From DASSUW01 sp963830725 (GTDB lineage Bacteria > Actinomycetota > Thermoleophilia > Solirubrobacterales > Solirubrobacteraceae), in contig CAWHNO010000003.1 in NCBI GenBank assembly GCA_963830725.1, positions 1 through 64,000 on the forward strand: DNA of 64,000 nucleotides. The letters run 5' to 3'. The notes under the pieces were generated by a model. It searched no databases, was not told the DNA's origin, and saw only the letters and a program-made list of their open reading frames with translations. Below are positions 43,990-53,552 of the stretch, piece by piece. How positions within the stretch are numbered: the first letter of the stretch is position 1; each line of letters starts with the position of its first letter. The translations under genes were made by a program, and so were the position numbers.

Positions 43990-46900
43990 ATCGACTTCCG
44001 CGTCCTCGGTCCGCTTGAGGCACTCGCCGGGCGCCGCGAGCTCGCGCTTGGAGGTAGCAAGCAGCGGGCGCTGTTGGCCTTGCTTCTGCTGCACGCCAAC
44101 GAGACGCTCAGCACCGACCGGCTGATCGACGAGCTTTGGGGGGAGCGTCCCCCGGCCACCGCTGCGAAGACCGTGCAGGTCTACATTTCCCGGCTGCGCA
44201 AGGCGCTCGCGGGTGGGGAGGGCAACGGTTCGGCCGGCTTGGTCGCGACCCGCGAGCACGGCTACGAGCTGGAGCTCGATCCCGAGCGCCTCGACGCGCA
44301 CCGCTTCGAGCGGCTGCTCGCCGAGGGCAGCAGCGAGCTCGCCGCGGGCCGCCCGGAGCGCGCCGCTTCGGCGCTCGAGGGGGCCCTGTCGCTGTGGCGC
44401 GGCCCGCCCCTGGCGGACCTCGCCGACGAGCCGTTCGCGCAGCGCGAGATCGCCCGGCTCGACGATGTGCGCGTGGCGGCGCGCGAGCAGCTGATCGAGG
44501 CGAAGCTGGCGCTCGGCGCCCACGCCGAGGTGGTGGGTCCGCTGGAGACGCTGATCGGCGAGCATCCCTACCGGGAGCGCCTGCGGGCGCAGCTGATGCT
44601 GGCCCTGTACCGCAGCGACCGGCAGGCGGAGGCGCTGCAGGCCTACCAGGACGCGCGCAGGACGCTGGTCGAGAAGCTGGGCATCGAGCCGGGAGAGCGG
44701 CTACGCGAGCTCGAGCGGGCGATACTCGCGCAGGACCCGGGACTCCACTTGGCGGCGGAGGACCCGGCGGCGGCTGAGCCTGCGACGGAGATTCCCCGCA
44801 GCGCGTTTGTGGGCCGCGAGCGCGAGCTGGACGAGCTGGTCGCCGGTCTCGATGATGCCTTCGCCGGCCGCGGGGGGTTGTTCCTGCTCGTCGGCGAGCC
44901 CGGCATCGGCAAGAGTCGCCTCGCCGAGGAGCTGATCGCCCACGCCAGGGCCCGCAGCGTGCGAATCCTGGTCGGCCGCTGCTGGGAGGCGGGCGGCGCC
45001 CCCGCGTACTGGCCCTGGGTGCAGTCCCTGCGGCCGTACCTTCGCGAGACCGACGCGGAGAGTCTTCGCTCCCATCTTCGCGAGGGAGCCGGCGACGTGG
45101 CCCGGCTCTTCCCCGAGCTCCGCGACGTCCTCGCCGATCTGCCGTCGGCGCCCCCGATCGAGTCCGAGGGAGCGCGCTTCCGACTGTTCGATTCCATGAC
45201 CTCGTTCCTAAAGAGCGCGGCGGCCGCGTGGCCGCTGGTGCTCGTGCTCGACGACCTGCATGCGGCCGACGAGCCCTCGCTCTTGCTTCTCCAGTTCGTC
45301 GCCCGCGAGCTCGGCGACAGCCGCCTGCTCATCGTCGGCGCGTACCGCGACGTCGATCCTACCCCCGCCGATCCGCTCACGACGACCCTCACCGAGCTGG
45401 CTCGCGAGCCGGTCACGCGCACACTTGCGCTCGCTGGCCTCGGCGAGGCCGACGTCGCCCGCTTCATCGAAATTGCGGCACCCGGCGCGCCCGCGGCAGA
45501 CCTGGGCCCGGCGGTTCACGCCGAGACCGATGGCAACCCCCTCTTCGTCAGCGAGACCGTGCGGCTGCTCGCCGCCGAGAGACGCCTCGATGAGCCGGCA
45601 ACGGCGCCGCTTGCTATCCCGCAGAGCGTGAGGGAGGTGATCGGCCGCCGGCTGCGCCACCTCTCGGACGAATGCAACCGGCTGCTCACCTTTGCCTCGG
45701 TGCTGGGGCGCGAGTTCGACCTCGATGCGCTGGCGGGTGTCAGCGGACTCGAGCGTGGCGAGATCCTCGAGTTGCTCGACGAGGGGATCGAGGCGCGCGT
45801 CGTCTCGGAGGTCCCCGGCCCAATCGGCCGCATGCGCTTCGCCCACGCCCTGATCCGGGACACCGCATACCACCGCCTAACGAGAAGTCGCCGGGTCCAG
45901 CTCCACCGCCAGGTCGGCGAGGCCCTCGAGCTCCTTTACTCCTCGGACCTCGACGCCCATCTCGCTGAGCTCGCACATCACTTCTTCGAGGCGGCCGCGG
46001 CTGGAGACGGCCAGAAGTCGGTCGACTACGCCCGGCGGGCCGGCTCCCGCTCAGTCACCGTGCTCGCATACGAGGAGGCGGTACGCCTATATGACATGGC
46101 GATCGAGGCGCTCGGGCCCGACGCCGCTGCAACCACCCGGCTCCGTTGCGAGCTGCTCCTGTCCCTCGCCGACGCGCAGGGCCGGGCGGGGGACGGCCCG
46201 GCGGCCAAGGCGACCTTCCTGCGTGCGGCCGTGCTCGCCAGGACTGCCGAGCTGCCCGAGATGCTCGCCCGCGCGGCCGCCGGCTACGGGGGAAGGTTCC
46301 TGTGGACGCACGCTCTAGCCGACGAGCGGCTCGTCCCGCTGCTCGAGGAGGCGCTCTCCGGTCTGGGCGAGGAACACGACCTGCTGCGCGTCCAGCTGCT
46401 CTCGCGGCTCGCGGCGGCGCTTCGCCACGCACCTTCCCGCGAGCGTCGCGAACGCATCAGTGAAGAGGCGCTCCAGATCGCGCGCGCGATCGGCGACCCC
46501 CCAACGCTTGCCTACGCCCTCGCCGCGGCGGCAGCTGCCCTGATCGCGCCCCACAATGCCCAGGCACGGCTCGCCGAAGGGGACGAGATCGTCTCCCAGG
46601 CGGCCACGGGTGGAGACAGGGAGCGGCTGTTCGACGGACACGAGCACTCGTACTGGGCCGCTTGGGAGCTCGGCGACCCCGACCGCCGCGCGGCCGAGCT
46701 CGCCTCGATGGCCCGGGTCGCGAACGAGCTAGGCCAGCCGGCCCAGCTCTGGACACTCGCCGCAGCGGAGGCCACGCTGGCGCTCTCACAGGGCCGATTC
46801 GCCGAGGCCGCGGAGCGGATCGAGCGAGCGGCGGCAGTGGGCAGCCATGCCCTGGCCTGGAGTGCGGTGGCGACGCGCAGGCTGCAGCTGTTCATGCTGC

Positions 46901-47550
46901 GCCGCGAACAGGGACGACTCGGCGGCTTCGAGCGCGAGGTCAAGGACAACGCGCACGAATTCCCCTCGCCGCTCATGTACGGAGCCGTTCTCGCTCGGCT
47001 CTACGCCGGCACGCAGCAAACCGAAGCGGCGGCGACCCTCCTCAACGAGCTCACGCGTCGCGACCTCTTGGACTGGCACGTCGACGAGGAGTGGCTCGCC
47101 AGCATCTGCCTGCTGGCCGAGACCTGCGCAATCCTCGATGACGCCGAGTCCGCCGGTTCCCTGTATGAGCTGCTCAAGCCCTACGGCTCGCAGAACGCCG
47201 TCGCCCTACCCGAACTCGCGCTCGACTCCGTCAGCCGGTCGCTCGGCATCCTCGCGACCCTGCAGGGTCGGTTCGAGGACGCGGCGCGACACTTCCAGGA
47301 GGCGCTGCGAATGAACGAGAGGATGGGAGCTCGTCCGTCGGTGGCACACACGCAGGAGGACTATGCCCGAATGCTGCTCCGGCGGAACGCCAACGGAGAT
47401 CGAGAGCACGCGGACGAGCTCCTGTCACGGGCGCAGGCGACCTACCACGAGCTCGGCATGCAGGACGAGGTGGCCCAAGCAGCGGCGCTCGCGAGGACCG
47501 GGGCGCACGCGCAGGCTGGTCCGAGCTCGCCACCCCTGTCCGGAACGTAG
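43990..47550 (+). CDS. BTAD/AfsR-type regulator with AAA ATPase and TPR domains
   Basis: Homology starts at IDFRVLGPLEALAGRRELAL (43990), the normal first strands of the winged helix, then GGSKQRALLALLLLHANETL. The BTAD spans about residues 110-260, the P-loop VGEPGIGKS lies near 300, Walker B VLVLDDLHAADEPS near 418, and TPR-like repeats run to residue ~1170. Such proteins couple ATP binding to activation of a nearby pathway. No ATG, GTG or TTG exists between the in-frame TAA at 43960 and TTG 44074; starting at 44074 would remove about 28 residues of the winged helix. So translation uses a rare codon (ATC 43990 or CTG 43963) or a base is wrong. The start is therefore uncertain; the rest is intact. 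Confidence 0.82.
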   Translation: MDFRVLGPLEALAGRRELALGGSKQRALLALLLLHANETLSTDRLIDELWGERPPATAAKTVQVYISRLRKALAGGEGNGSAGLVATREHGYELELDPERLDAHRFERLLAEGSSELAAGRPERAASALEGALSLWRGPPLADLADEPFAQREIARLDDVRVAAREQLIEAKLALGAHAEVVGPLETLIGEHPYRERLRAQLMLALYRSDRQAEALQAYQDARRTLVEKLGIEPGERLRELERAILAQDPGLHLAAEDPAAAEPATEIPRSAFVGRERELDELVAGLDDAFAGRGGLFLLVGEPGIGKSRLAEELIAHARARSVRILVGRCWEAGGAPAYWPWVQSLRPYLRETDAESLRSHLREGAGDVARLFPELRDVLADLPSAPPIESEGARFRLFDSMTSFLKSAAAAWPLVLVLDDLHAADEPSLLLLQFVARELGDSRLLIVGAYRDVDPTPADPLTTTLTELAREPVTRTLALAGLGEADVARFIEIAAPGAPAADLGPAVHAETDGNPLFVSETVRLLAAERRLDEPATAPLAIPQSVREVIGRRLRHLSDECNRLLTFASVLGREFDLDALAGVSGLERGEILELLDEGIEARVVSEVPGPIGRMRFAHALIRDTAYHRLTRSRRVQLHRQVGEALELLYSSDLDAHLAELAHHFFEAAAAGDGQKSVDYARRAGSRSVTVLAYEEAVRLYDMAIEALGPDAAATTRLRCELLLSLADAQGRAGDGPAAKATFLRAAVLARTAELPEMLARAAAGYGGRFLWTHALADERLVPLLEEALSGLGEEHDLLRVQLLSRLAAALRHAPSRERRERISEEALQIARAIGDPPTLAYALAAAAAALIAPHNAQARLAEGDEIVSQAATGGDRERLFDGHEHSYWAAWELGDPDRRAAELASMARVANELGQPAQLWTLAAAEATLALSQGRFAEAAERIERAAAVGSHALAWSAVATRRLQLFMLRREQGRLGGFEREVKDNAHEFPSPLMYGAVLARLYAGTQQTEAAATLLNELTRRDLLDWHVDEEWLASICLLAETCAILDDAESAGSLYELLKPYGSQNAVALPELALDSVSRSLGILATLQGRFEDAARHFQEALRMNERMGARPSVAHTQEDYARMLLRRNANGDREHADELLSRAQATYHELGMQDEVAQAAALARTGAHAQAGPSSPPLSGT

Positions 47551-48197
47551 CTTCCGAAGCCGATCCGTCGCCCCCGGAAGGCCCGGCTGACCGGCCCGAT
47601 CCGGCGATCGGCGGCACCGGCGCCACACGCGCCGGCGCTGCAGGAACTCCCGCAGCCGCGCCCGGCAGCTCAGGCGGGTTCGGAGGTGCGGCCGTGGCGC
47701 CTGCCGCTCGTCCGCGGGACGACCCGGAGTCCCTTGCGAGGCGACTCGCCCGAGCCGTCAACGCCGACGAGAACGGTCAGCCGTCGCCGCTCCCTATTCG
47801 GCGCGGCCCCAGAAGCGGCGTCGCACGTCGTGCGCTGCCAGTCCGGACTTCCGCCTTCGCGTGGGCAAAGGAGCAGCCCTGGCGCACCGCTTGGGGCAGC
47901 CGCTCGCTGCTGAATCGGACGAATACGAGCAGTCGGCCCGCGCCGCCCGGTTGCATGGGGTGGCGGGATGTCGGATCTCGAGGGACCGAGCAGCACGCGC
48001 CGGGGGCGCACCGCTCTGAGGGCGGCGGAACCCGCCCGAACGCTGGCAGGTCGCCGAGCCGCCAGCACCGCAACTGGTCCTTGAACGAGAGCGGCTCTGG
48101 CACCGAAGCATCGTCGTAGGTCCGGCTGCCCGGCCTCGGCGGTAGGACGCCGCTCCGCAACGCGGTGCCAACGCCGCCGCAACCCGCGCAGCGAACC
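47551..48197. other. Stretch without a confident gene
   Basis: A plus frame is open from before 47551 to 48119 with Pro/Gly/Ala-rich then mixed sequence (RDDPESLARRLARAVNADEN, TSAFAWAKEQPWRTAWGSRS), but it has no good start or motif. Minus frames are equally unconvincing. It may be a decayed gene. The promoter of the methyltransferase at 48198 lies at the right end. Confidence 0.3.
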
Positions 48198-49022
48198 ATG
48201 CCGCCCATGAACACACTCATGGCTCTCAAGCAGGCGCATCGCGCCACCTGGGCATCGGGCGACTACCCCGCCGTCGCGGAGCACATCGACGCGGTGCCGC
48301 CGCGCGACCTGCTCAATCGCGTCGCCATCGCGCCGGGCGATGACGTCCTCGACGTCGCCACCGGCACGGGCAACGTGGCCCTGCGCGCGGCCGCCGCCGG
48401 CGCTCGCGTCGTTGGCCTAGACCTTGCGCCGGAGCTGTTCGTCGCCGCCCGCCGACGCGCGGCCGAGTACCGCGTCGCGGTCGACTGGATCGAGGGAGAC
48501 GCGGAGGAGCTGCCGTTCGCCGACGCATCCTTCGACCACGTCCTCTCGGTGTTCGGCGTCCAGTTCGCCCCGCGGCACGAGGTCGTGGCGGCCGAGCTGG
48601 CGCGCGTGTGCCGCCCCGGCGGTTACATCGGGCTCGTCAACTGGACGCCTACCGGCGCGATCGGCGAGCTGTTCAAGATCATGAGCGGCTACCTGCCCGC
48701 GCCGCCACCGGACGCGTCTGCGCCGCCGCTCTGGGGCAGCGAGGCCCACGTGCGCGAGCTCTTCGCCGGCACCGGCGTCGAGCTGACGTTCGACATCGGC
48801 CACAACCCGTGGCGCTTCGACTCCGCCGAGCAGTGGGTTGCGTTCATGGAGACCTCGTACGGCCCTACGCTCAAGGCGCGCGAGCGCCTCAGCCCCGAGG
48901 GCCGCTGGGACGCCTGCCGCGCCGAGATCGTGGCGATGGCGGAGCGCCGCAACGAGGCGACGGACGGGACGCTGCTCTTCCGCGCCGAGTACCTGGTGGC
49001 CGTGGGACGGAAGGCGGGCTGA
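48198..49022 (+). CDS. Class I SAM-dependent methyltransferase (UbiE/MenG-like)
   Basis: This 274-residue protein has motif I DDVLDVATGTGNVALRAAAA (about residues 49-68), VVGLDLAPELFVAARRRA, IEGDAEELPFADASFDHVLS and RVCRPGGYIGLVNWTPTGAI. The C-terminal half (GTGVELTFDIGHNPWRFDSA, QWVAFMETSYGPTLKARERL) is typical of a common actinobacterial methyltransferase group of unknown substrate. Several ATGs lie close together (48198, 48207, 48219); 48198 is the longest sensible start. The next gene begins 3 bases after the stop. Confidence 0.88.
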   Translation: MPPMNTLMALKQAHRATWASGDYPAVAEHIDAVPPRDLLNRVAIAPGDDVLDVATGTGNVALRAAAAGARVVGLDLAPELFVAARRRAAEYRVAVDWIEGDAEELPFADASFDHVLSVFGVQFAPRHEVVAAELARVCRPGGYIGLVNWTPTGAIGELFKIMSGYLPAPPPDASAPPLWGSEAHVRELFAGTGVELTFDIGHNPWRFDSAEQWVAFMETSYGPTLKARERLSPEGRWDACRAEIVAMAERRNEATDGTLLFRAEYLVAVGRKAG

Positions 49023-49025
49023 GTC

Positions 49026-49433
49026 ATGGTCCGCACCACCATCGTTGCCCTCGCCAGCACGGCCGCGCTCGCGTTCGCCGCCTGCGGCTCGGACGCGGGC
49101 AGCGGCGCCGCGAGCGCCACGCCGGAGTACGCCAAGACCCGGATCGAGCGCGCCGCCAAGGTCAATCTCGTCGCCGCGCCGGTGCCGGGCGACGCCCGCA
49201 AGCAGGGCCTGCAGGCGTCCTACAGCAACGCCGCCACCGCGGTGAAGGACAAGCAGGTCGTCGCGCTGTTCGTCATGGAGGACGCCGACGTCGCCGACGA
49301 GGTCTCCGACAAGGTCCGGGCGTCGGCGCCCCGGTCGGCGAAGCTCATCGTCGACGGCGAAGTGATGGTCGTCTACGCCGCCGCCGGCGCCGACCACGCC
49401 GCCGCCGTCGAGCGGGCCGTCAAGGCGCTCTGA
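49026..49433 (+). CDS. Small lipoprotein, family unknown
   Basis: This 135-residue protein has a lipobox signal (TTIVALASTAALAFAAC, Cys near residue 20) and a compact alpha/beta domain (EYAKTRIERAAKVNLVAAPV, KDKQVVALFVMEDADVADEV, DGEVMVVYAAAGADHAAAVE). It starts 3 bases after the methyltransferase stop and so is cotranscribed. Its last 14 bases overlap the 3' end of the convergent regulator gene. No function is assigned. Confidence 0.75.
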   Translation: MVRTTIVALASTAALAFAACGSDAGSGAASATPEYAKTRIERAAKVNLVAAPVPGDARKQGLQASYSNAATAVKDKQVVALFVMEDADVADEVSDKVRASAPRSAKLIVDGEVMVVYAAAGADHAAAVERAVKAL

Positions 49434-52400
49434 CCGCGTCGAGCCCGAGCTCGCGCTGCAGGCGGGACATGCCGAGCTCGCGAGCATCGGCGGCCGCCAG
49501 GGCGGAGAGCTCCTCCGCCCTGGCGGCGTCCCCCGGCCCGGCACGCCGGCGCAGGGCCTCCGCCAGCCCCGCGCGCGAGCGCGCGACGTACGGGCGGGCG
49601 CGCATCCGCGTCGACCGCTCGAGCGCCAGCTCGAACGTCGCGGCGGCGTCAGTCGCCCGGTCCTGCAGGAGCTGGAGCACACCGAGCGAGTACGCGACGG
49701 GCCCGAGCGTCGACACGCCGATGCCGAACACGACCCAGAACTCGGAAAACGGCTCCAGGAGCGGCTCGGCCCGCGCGGCCAGTACGGCGTCGCCGAGCTC
49801 TCCGATGGCGTGTGCGGCCATGGCCATCGTCGGCAGGAAGGTCGAGTCGCGCGGGAGAGCGGCGAACCCGTGCCTGCTCAACTCCTCGAGCTCCGCGCGG
49901 CCCGGCTCCGGTCGCGCGGCTTGCACCTGCGCCCAGGCGAGCGCCGCCCGCCACCCCGGCAGCCCGCCCATCTCGCGCACCATGTGCTGGATCTCCGGCA
50001 CGATCCGGCCGAGCTCGTCGCGCTCGTTCAGTAGGGCGATCATCAGCACCCCGTAGGCCCGCAGCATCATCGGCAGCGGCGCGGAGCCCTGGATCTGGGC
50101 GCGCCGGCCCCACTCGAGCATCTCGCCGGCCGCGGCTGCGCCGGCCTCGTACTCGCCCTGCAGGACCGCGAGCATCGATGCCGTCGCGTCGCGTACCACG
50201 AGTAGCTGGTGCTGCTGGAGCTGCGCGGCGATCTCGCCGTAGCGCGCGAGGTGCGCCTCGGCCCGTTCGAGCTCGCACAGCTCCAGGAGCGCGCCCGCGC
50301 GCCAGATGTGTGCATCCGCCTCCTCGACGAGCGCGCCGCGGACCTGCGTCAACTCGAGCATCTCGTCGGCGACCGGGAGCCGCTCCCGCGCCCGGCCGGG
50401 CCGCCATCGCGCCCACTGCGCCGCGGCCAGCGCCGCACACAGGGCATCGCCGTCGGCGAGCCGGCGGGCGATGGCCACCGCCGCGTCCGCGGTGCTCTGC
50501 ACCCGCTCCCACGAGGCGTCCTGCCCGAAGTAGATGAGCACCGTGAGCCGTGCGAGCACCTCGCACCGCAGCCGCGAGTCCCCCGCCGGCAGGTGCTCAA
50601 GCGCCTCCTCGAGCAGTGCGACGCTCGCCGGGTCGTCCCGCCCGTACTGCTCCCAGGCGCCGCCGGAGTGGCCGAGCGCCGCGCGTGCGAACGACGCGCC
50701 GGACTCCGCCGCGCGGGCCGCATCGGCGGCGCGGGCGAAGTTCGCGCGCGCCGCTTCCCAGCGACCCGCCGCCGACTGCGCGGTGGCGAGAGTGATCTCG
50801 CGCCGCGCGAGCTCGCCCTGATCGACCGGATCGTCGCCCCGCAGCAAGGTCACCGCCCGCTCCAGCAGCCGCACCGCTTCGTCATACGCGAGACGGCTCG
50901 TCGCCTGCGCGGCGGCGCGAACGGCGTAGTCGACGGCACGGTCCACGTCCTGGCGTCCCGCCTCCGCGAAGTGGCGGGCGAGATCGTCGAGCCACGGATC
51001 GAGCCGGTCGCGGTGGCGCTGCTCGATCGCCTCGCCGATTCGCCGGTGCAGCAGCGCCCGGCGCGTCGCTGAGAGCTCCGCCTCCATGGTGGAACGCAGC
51101 AGCGCGTGCGCGAACGAGTAGCGGCCCGGGGCGCTCGGCACCTCGACCAGCAGCGAGCCGCGCACCGCCGCGTCGAGCACGTCCAGCAGCTCCTCGGCCG
51201 GGACCTCGGTCACGCGCTCGAGCAATTCGTAGTCGAAGTCGCGGCCGATCAGCGCCGCGACGCCCAGGACATGCCCGGCGTGCTCCGGCAGGCGGGCGAC
51301 GCGGCGCGCGATCACGGCGCGCACGCCCTCCGGCACGCCGAGCCCGCCGGTGACCGCCAGGCGTTCGCCTTCCCCCACTTCCTCGAAGTGGCGCACGAGC
51401 TGCTTGACGAAGAAGGGGTTGCCGTCCGTCTCCGCCCGGATCGCCCGCACCGCAGCCTCCTCGACCTGCGCGCCGTGCCACGAGCCGATCAACGCGGCGA
51501 CCTCACGCTCGTTCATGCCGTCCAGCCGGATCCGCGGCACGGGCCGGTCGCGCTCGACGTCAGCGATCAGGTCGGGCAGCGGGTGTCCCGGTTCGAGCTC
51601 CGTGTCGCGGAACGTGCCCAGCAAGAGCACCCGGCCGAGCCGCGGCTCGCGGGCCAGGTGGCGGCCCAGGAGCAGCGACGAGCGGTCGGCCCAGTGGAGG
51701 TCGTCGACGACGAGCAGCAGCGGCCGCTGTCGCGCGAGGCGGCCGAGGACGCGCGTGACCGCGACGAAAAGCAGGCGGCGCTCGGTCTCGGGGTCGGTCG
51801 AGCGGACGGCGCCGCCGACGTGCGGCAGGCGCTCGCGGATCTCCGGCGCGAGCCGTGCGACATCGGCCGCCTCGGGCCCGAGCACCGCGGCCAGCTCCGC
51901 GTCGCCCATGCGCTCGAGGCGCGGCCGCAGCATGTCGACCCACGGCCCGTACGGGAAGATCTCCTCCTCGTCGCAGCGCCCGTAAAGGACGTCGAAGCCC
52001 GCCAGGCCGTCCGCCAGCTGGGCGACCAGCCGCGTCTTGCCGATTCCACCCTCGCCCACGACGAGCGCGAGCCCGGCATCACCCGCGGCCGCCGCGTCCG
52101 CCAGCTCGCGGACCCGTGCCAGCGCCGCCTCGCGTCCCACCCACGGAGCGCCCAGCGCCTGGGCGAGCCGGTCGGGGAGCCGCCGGGCCGGCGCCGGGGC
52201 CGGCACCGGGTGGGTGTCGGGAGTCGGCCTTGTAGCGGGCTCCGCGCGGAGCAGGTCCTCGTGCAGCCCGAGCAGGGTGCGGCCAGGCGAGGTGCCGAGC
52301 TCGTCGCGCAGGAATGTCCGGAACTCGTCGAAGGCGACCAGCGCCTCGGCCACGTTGCCGCGCCGGCGCAGGACCTCGAGCAGCGCCAGACGCGCCGACT

Positions 52401-52983
52401 CGCGAAACGGCGCGACCTCGACCGCCCGCCGGGCCGCCTGCTCGGCCTCCGGCAGCTCGCCAGCCCCAAGCCGGGCGCCGGTGAGCGCGACCGTCTCCAG
52501 CAGGTCGAGGCGCTGCTCCTCGAGCTCCGCCCGGAATGGCTCAAGCCAGCGCGCCTCCAGCCCCGGCAGCAGCCCGCGCTCGGCGATCGCCAGCGCCTCC
52601 CGAGCCGCCTCCCAGCCGTCGCCGGCGTTCCCTGCCCCATACGCCGCGCGGCTCGCCCGCCACCCGTCGCGCACCGCGTCGCGGTCGATCCACGTGTCAT
52701 CCGGGAAGCGGACGGCCAACTCGCCGCGGCCCTCGAGTCGGCCCGGCCCCAGCGCGCTCCGCAGCCGCGAGAGCGGAGCACGCAGCAGCGCGTCGCCGCC
52801 GGGCGGCGCGCCCTCCTCCGACCACAGCGCCTCCACCAGCTCGTCACGGCGCACGAGCCGCTCGCGATGCAGTGTCAGGAACGCGAACAGCAGGCGGCCC
52901 TGGCGGCCCGGCAACGCGCCCTCCAGCCGCTCGCCATCCCACTCGACCTGCAACCGGCCGCACAGGTGGACCCGAGCGTTCAT
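49420..52983 (-). CDS. BTAD-type regulator with AAA ATPase and TPR domains
   Basis: This 1187-residue protein is intact from end to end. The winged helix is MNARVHLCGRLQVEWDGERL ... LPGRQGRLLFAFLTLHRERL, and the BTAD spans about residues 100-255 (RRAVEVAPFRESARLALLEV, DEFRTFLRDELGTSPGRTLL). The ATPase has P-loop VVGEGGIGKTRLVAQLADGL (near 305) and Walker B LLLVVDDLHWADRSSLLLG (near 420). From ~700 on there are TPR-like helical repeats. It is a large ATP-dependent transcription activator of the SARP/LAL type, with no C-terminal LuxR HTH. ATG 52983 gives the standard N-terminus. The target pathway is unknown. Confidence 0.9.
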   Translation of the reverse strand: MNARVHLCGRLQVEWDGERLEGALPGRQGRLLFAFLTLHRERLVRRDELVEALWSEEGAPPGGDALLRAPLSRLRSALGPGRLEGRGELAVRFPDDTWIDRDAVRDGWRASRAAYGAGNAGDGWEAAREALAIAERGLLPGLEARWLEPFRAELEEQRLDLLETVALTGARLGAGELPEAEQAARRAVEVAPFRESARLALLEVLRRRGNVAEALVAFDEFRTFLRDELGTSPGRTLLGLHEDLLRAEPATRPTPDTHPVPAPAPARRLPDRLAQALGAPWVGREAALARVRELADAAAAGDAGLALVVGEGGIGKTRLVAQLADGLAGFDVLYGRCDEEEIFPYGPWVDMLRPRLERMGDAELAAVLGPEAADVARLAPEIRERLPHVGGAVRSTDPETERRLLFVAVTRVLGRLARQRPLLLVVDDLHWADRSSLLLGRHLAREPRLGRVLLLGTFRDTELEPGHPLPDLIADVERDRPVPRIRLDGMNEREVAALIGSWHGAQVEEAAVRAIRAETDGNPFFVKQLVRHFEEVGEGERLAVTGGLGVPEGVRAVIARRVARLPEHAGHVLGVAALIGRDFDYELLERVTEVPAEELLDVLDAAVRGSLLVEVPSAPGRYSFAHALLRSTMEAELSATRRALLHRRIGEAIEQRHRDRLDPWLDDLARHFAEAGRQDVDRAVDYAVRAAAQATSRLAYDEAVRLLERAVTLLRGDDPVDQGELARREITLATAQSAAGRWEAARANFARAADAARAAESGASFARAALGHSGGAWEQYGRDDPASVALLEEALEHLPAGDSRLRCEVLARLTVLIYFGQDASWERVQSTADAAVAIARRLADGDALCAALAAAQWARWRPGRARERLPVADEMLELTQVRGALVEEADAHIWRAGALLELCELERAEAHLARYGEIAAQLQQHQLLVVRDATASMLAVLQGEYEAGAAAAGEMLEWGRRAQIQGSAPLPMMLRAYGVLMIALLNERDELGRIVPEIQHMVREMGGLPGWRAALAWAQVQAARPEPGRAELEELSRHGFAALPRDSTFLPTMAMAAHAIGELGDAVLAARAEPLLEPFSEFWVVFGIGVSTLGPVAYSLGVLQLLQDRATDAAATFELALERSTRMRARPYVARSRAGLAEALRRRAGPGDAARAEELSALAAADARELGMSRLQRELGLDAVRAP

Positions 52984-53057
52984 CGGCGCATCCTAGGGCG
53001 GTCGCAACGCCGCGTCAGCGGGGTCGAGGTGCTCAGGTACGGTCCATCGCTCCCGTG

Positions 53058-53076
53058 GGGCCCGGCTCGCGGGCCC
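53058..53076. terminator. Candidate hairpin after the minus-strand gene at 53098
   Basis: GGGCCCG-GCTCG-CGGGCCC is a 7-bp stem with a 5-base loop, 21 bases past the stop of the minus-strand gene. No T-run is present. Confidence 0.4.
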
Positions 53077-53097
53077 GGGGGCCGCGAGGTCTGCGCC

Positions 53098-53286
53098 TCA
53101 GAGCACGACCTTCGCGCAGATCACCCAGGCGTACATGCGGATCGTCTGGGTCGTGTTGTGGTAGACGCCGACGTGCCGGCCGTCAGCGGCGCCGGCGGGT
53201 GCGCTGTCGAAGATCCGCGTCACGTACCGCGAGGAGTTACCCGTGTGCACGCCGCCGCCGAGCGCCTTCTTCCCGCTCGGGCACAT
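53098..53286 (-). CDS. C-terminal domain of a secreted-type protein, N-terminus lost
   Basis: The frame reads WQVMCPSGKKALGGGVHTGN, RYVTRIFDSAPAGAADGRHV and VYHNTTQTIRMYAWVICAKV. This resembles the CPxGKxxLGGG...N.T.....A.CA domain found at the ends of exported proteins in this order (recalled). Upstream the same frame continues (RLSGWGFYTEGRDLAPERQE) until a stop near 53360 with no start codon, signal peptide or RBS. The true gene is therefore probably broken or frameshifted at its 5' side; only ATG 53286 could start it now. Confidence 0.5.
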   Translation of the reverse strand: MCPSGKKALGGGVHTGNSSRYVTRIFDSAPAGAADGRHVGVYHNTTQTIRMYAWVICAKVVL

Positions 53287-53552
53287 GACCTGCCATTCCT
53301 GCCGTTCAGGGGCGAGGTCCCTGCCCTCCGTGTAGAAGCCCCAGCCGCTGAGACGTCACCACACGTCCTCTCGTCGTCCTCGGGCTCGTCGTCCTGGTGC
53401 TCGTCCGGCGCCCAGACGGGCCGGGTCATACAACGGGCCTCGCACGTCGGCGACGGCGAAACCTCCGCACCACGTGCGATGACCGTTGCCCGCGGGACAC
53501 CGAGAAGCGTCACGAAGTGTCTGTACGGTCGCGAGGTCGAGAGGAGGATGAA

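Noticed and set aside
47551..48119. A possible gene continuing after the BTAD regulator
   Set aside because: The frame is open but has low-complexity sequence, no convincing start and no recognisable motif; left as unexplained sequence.
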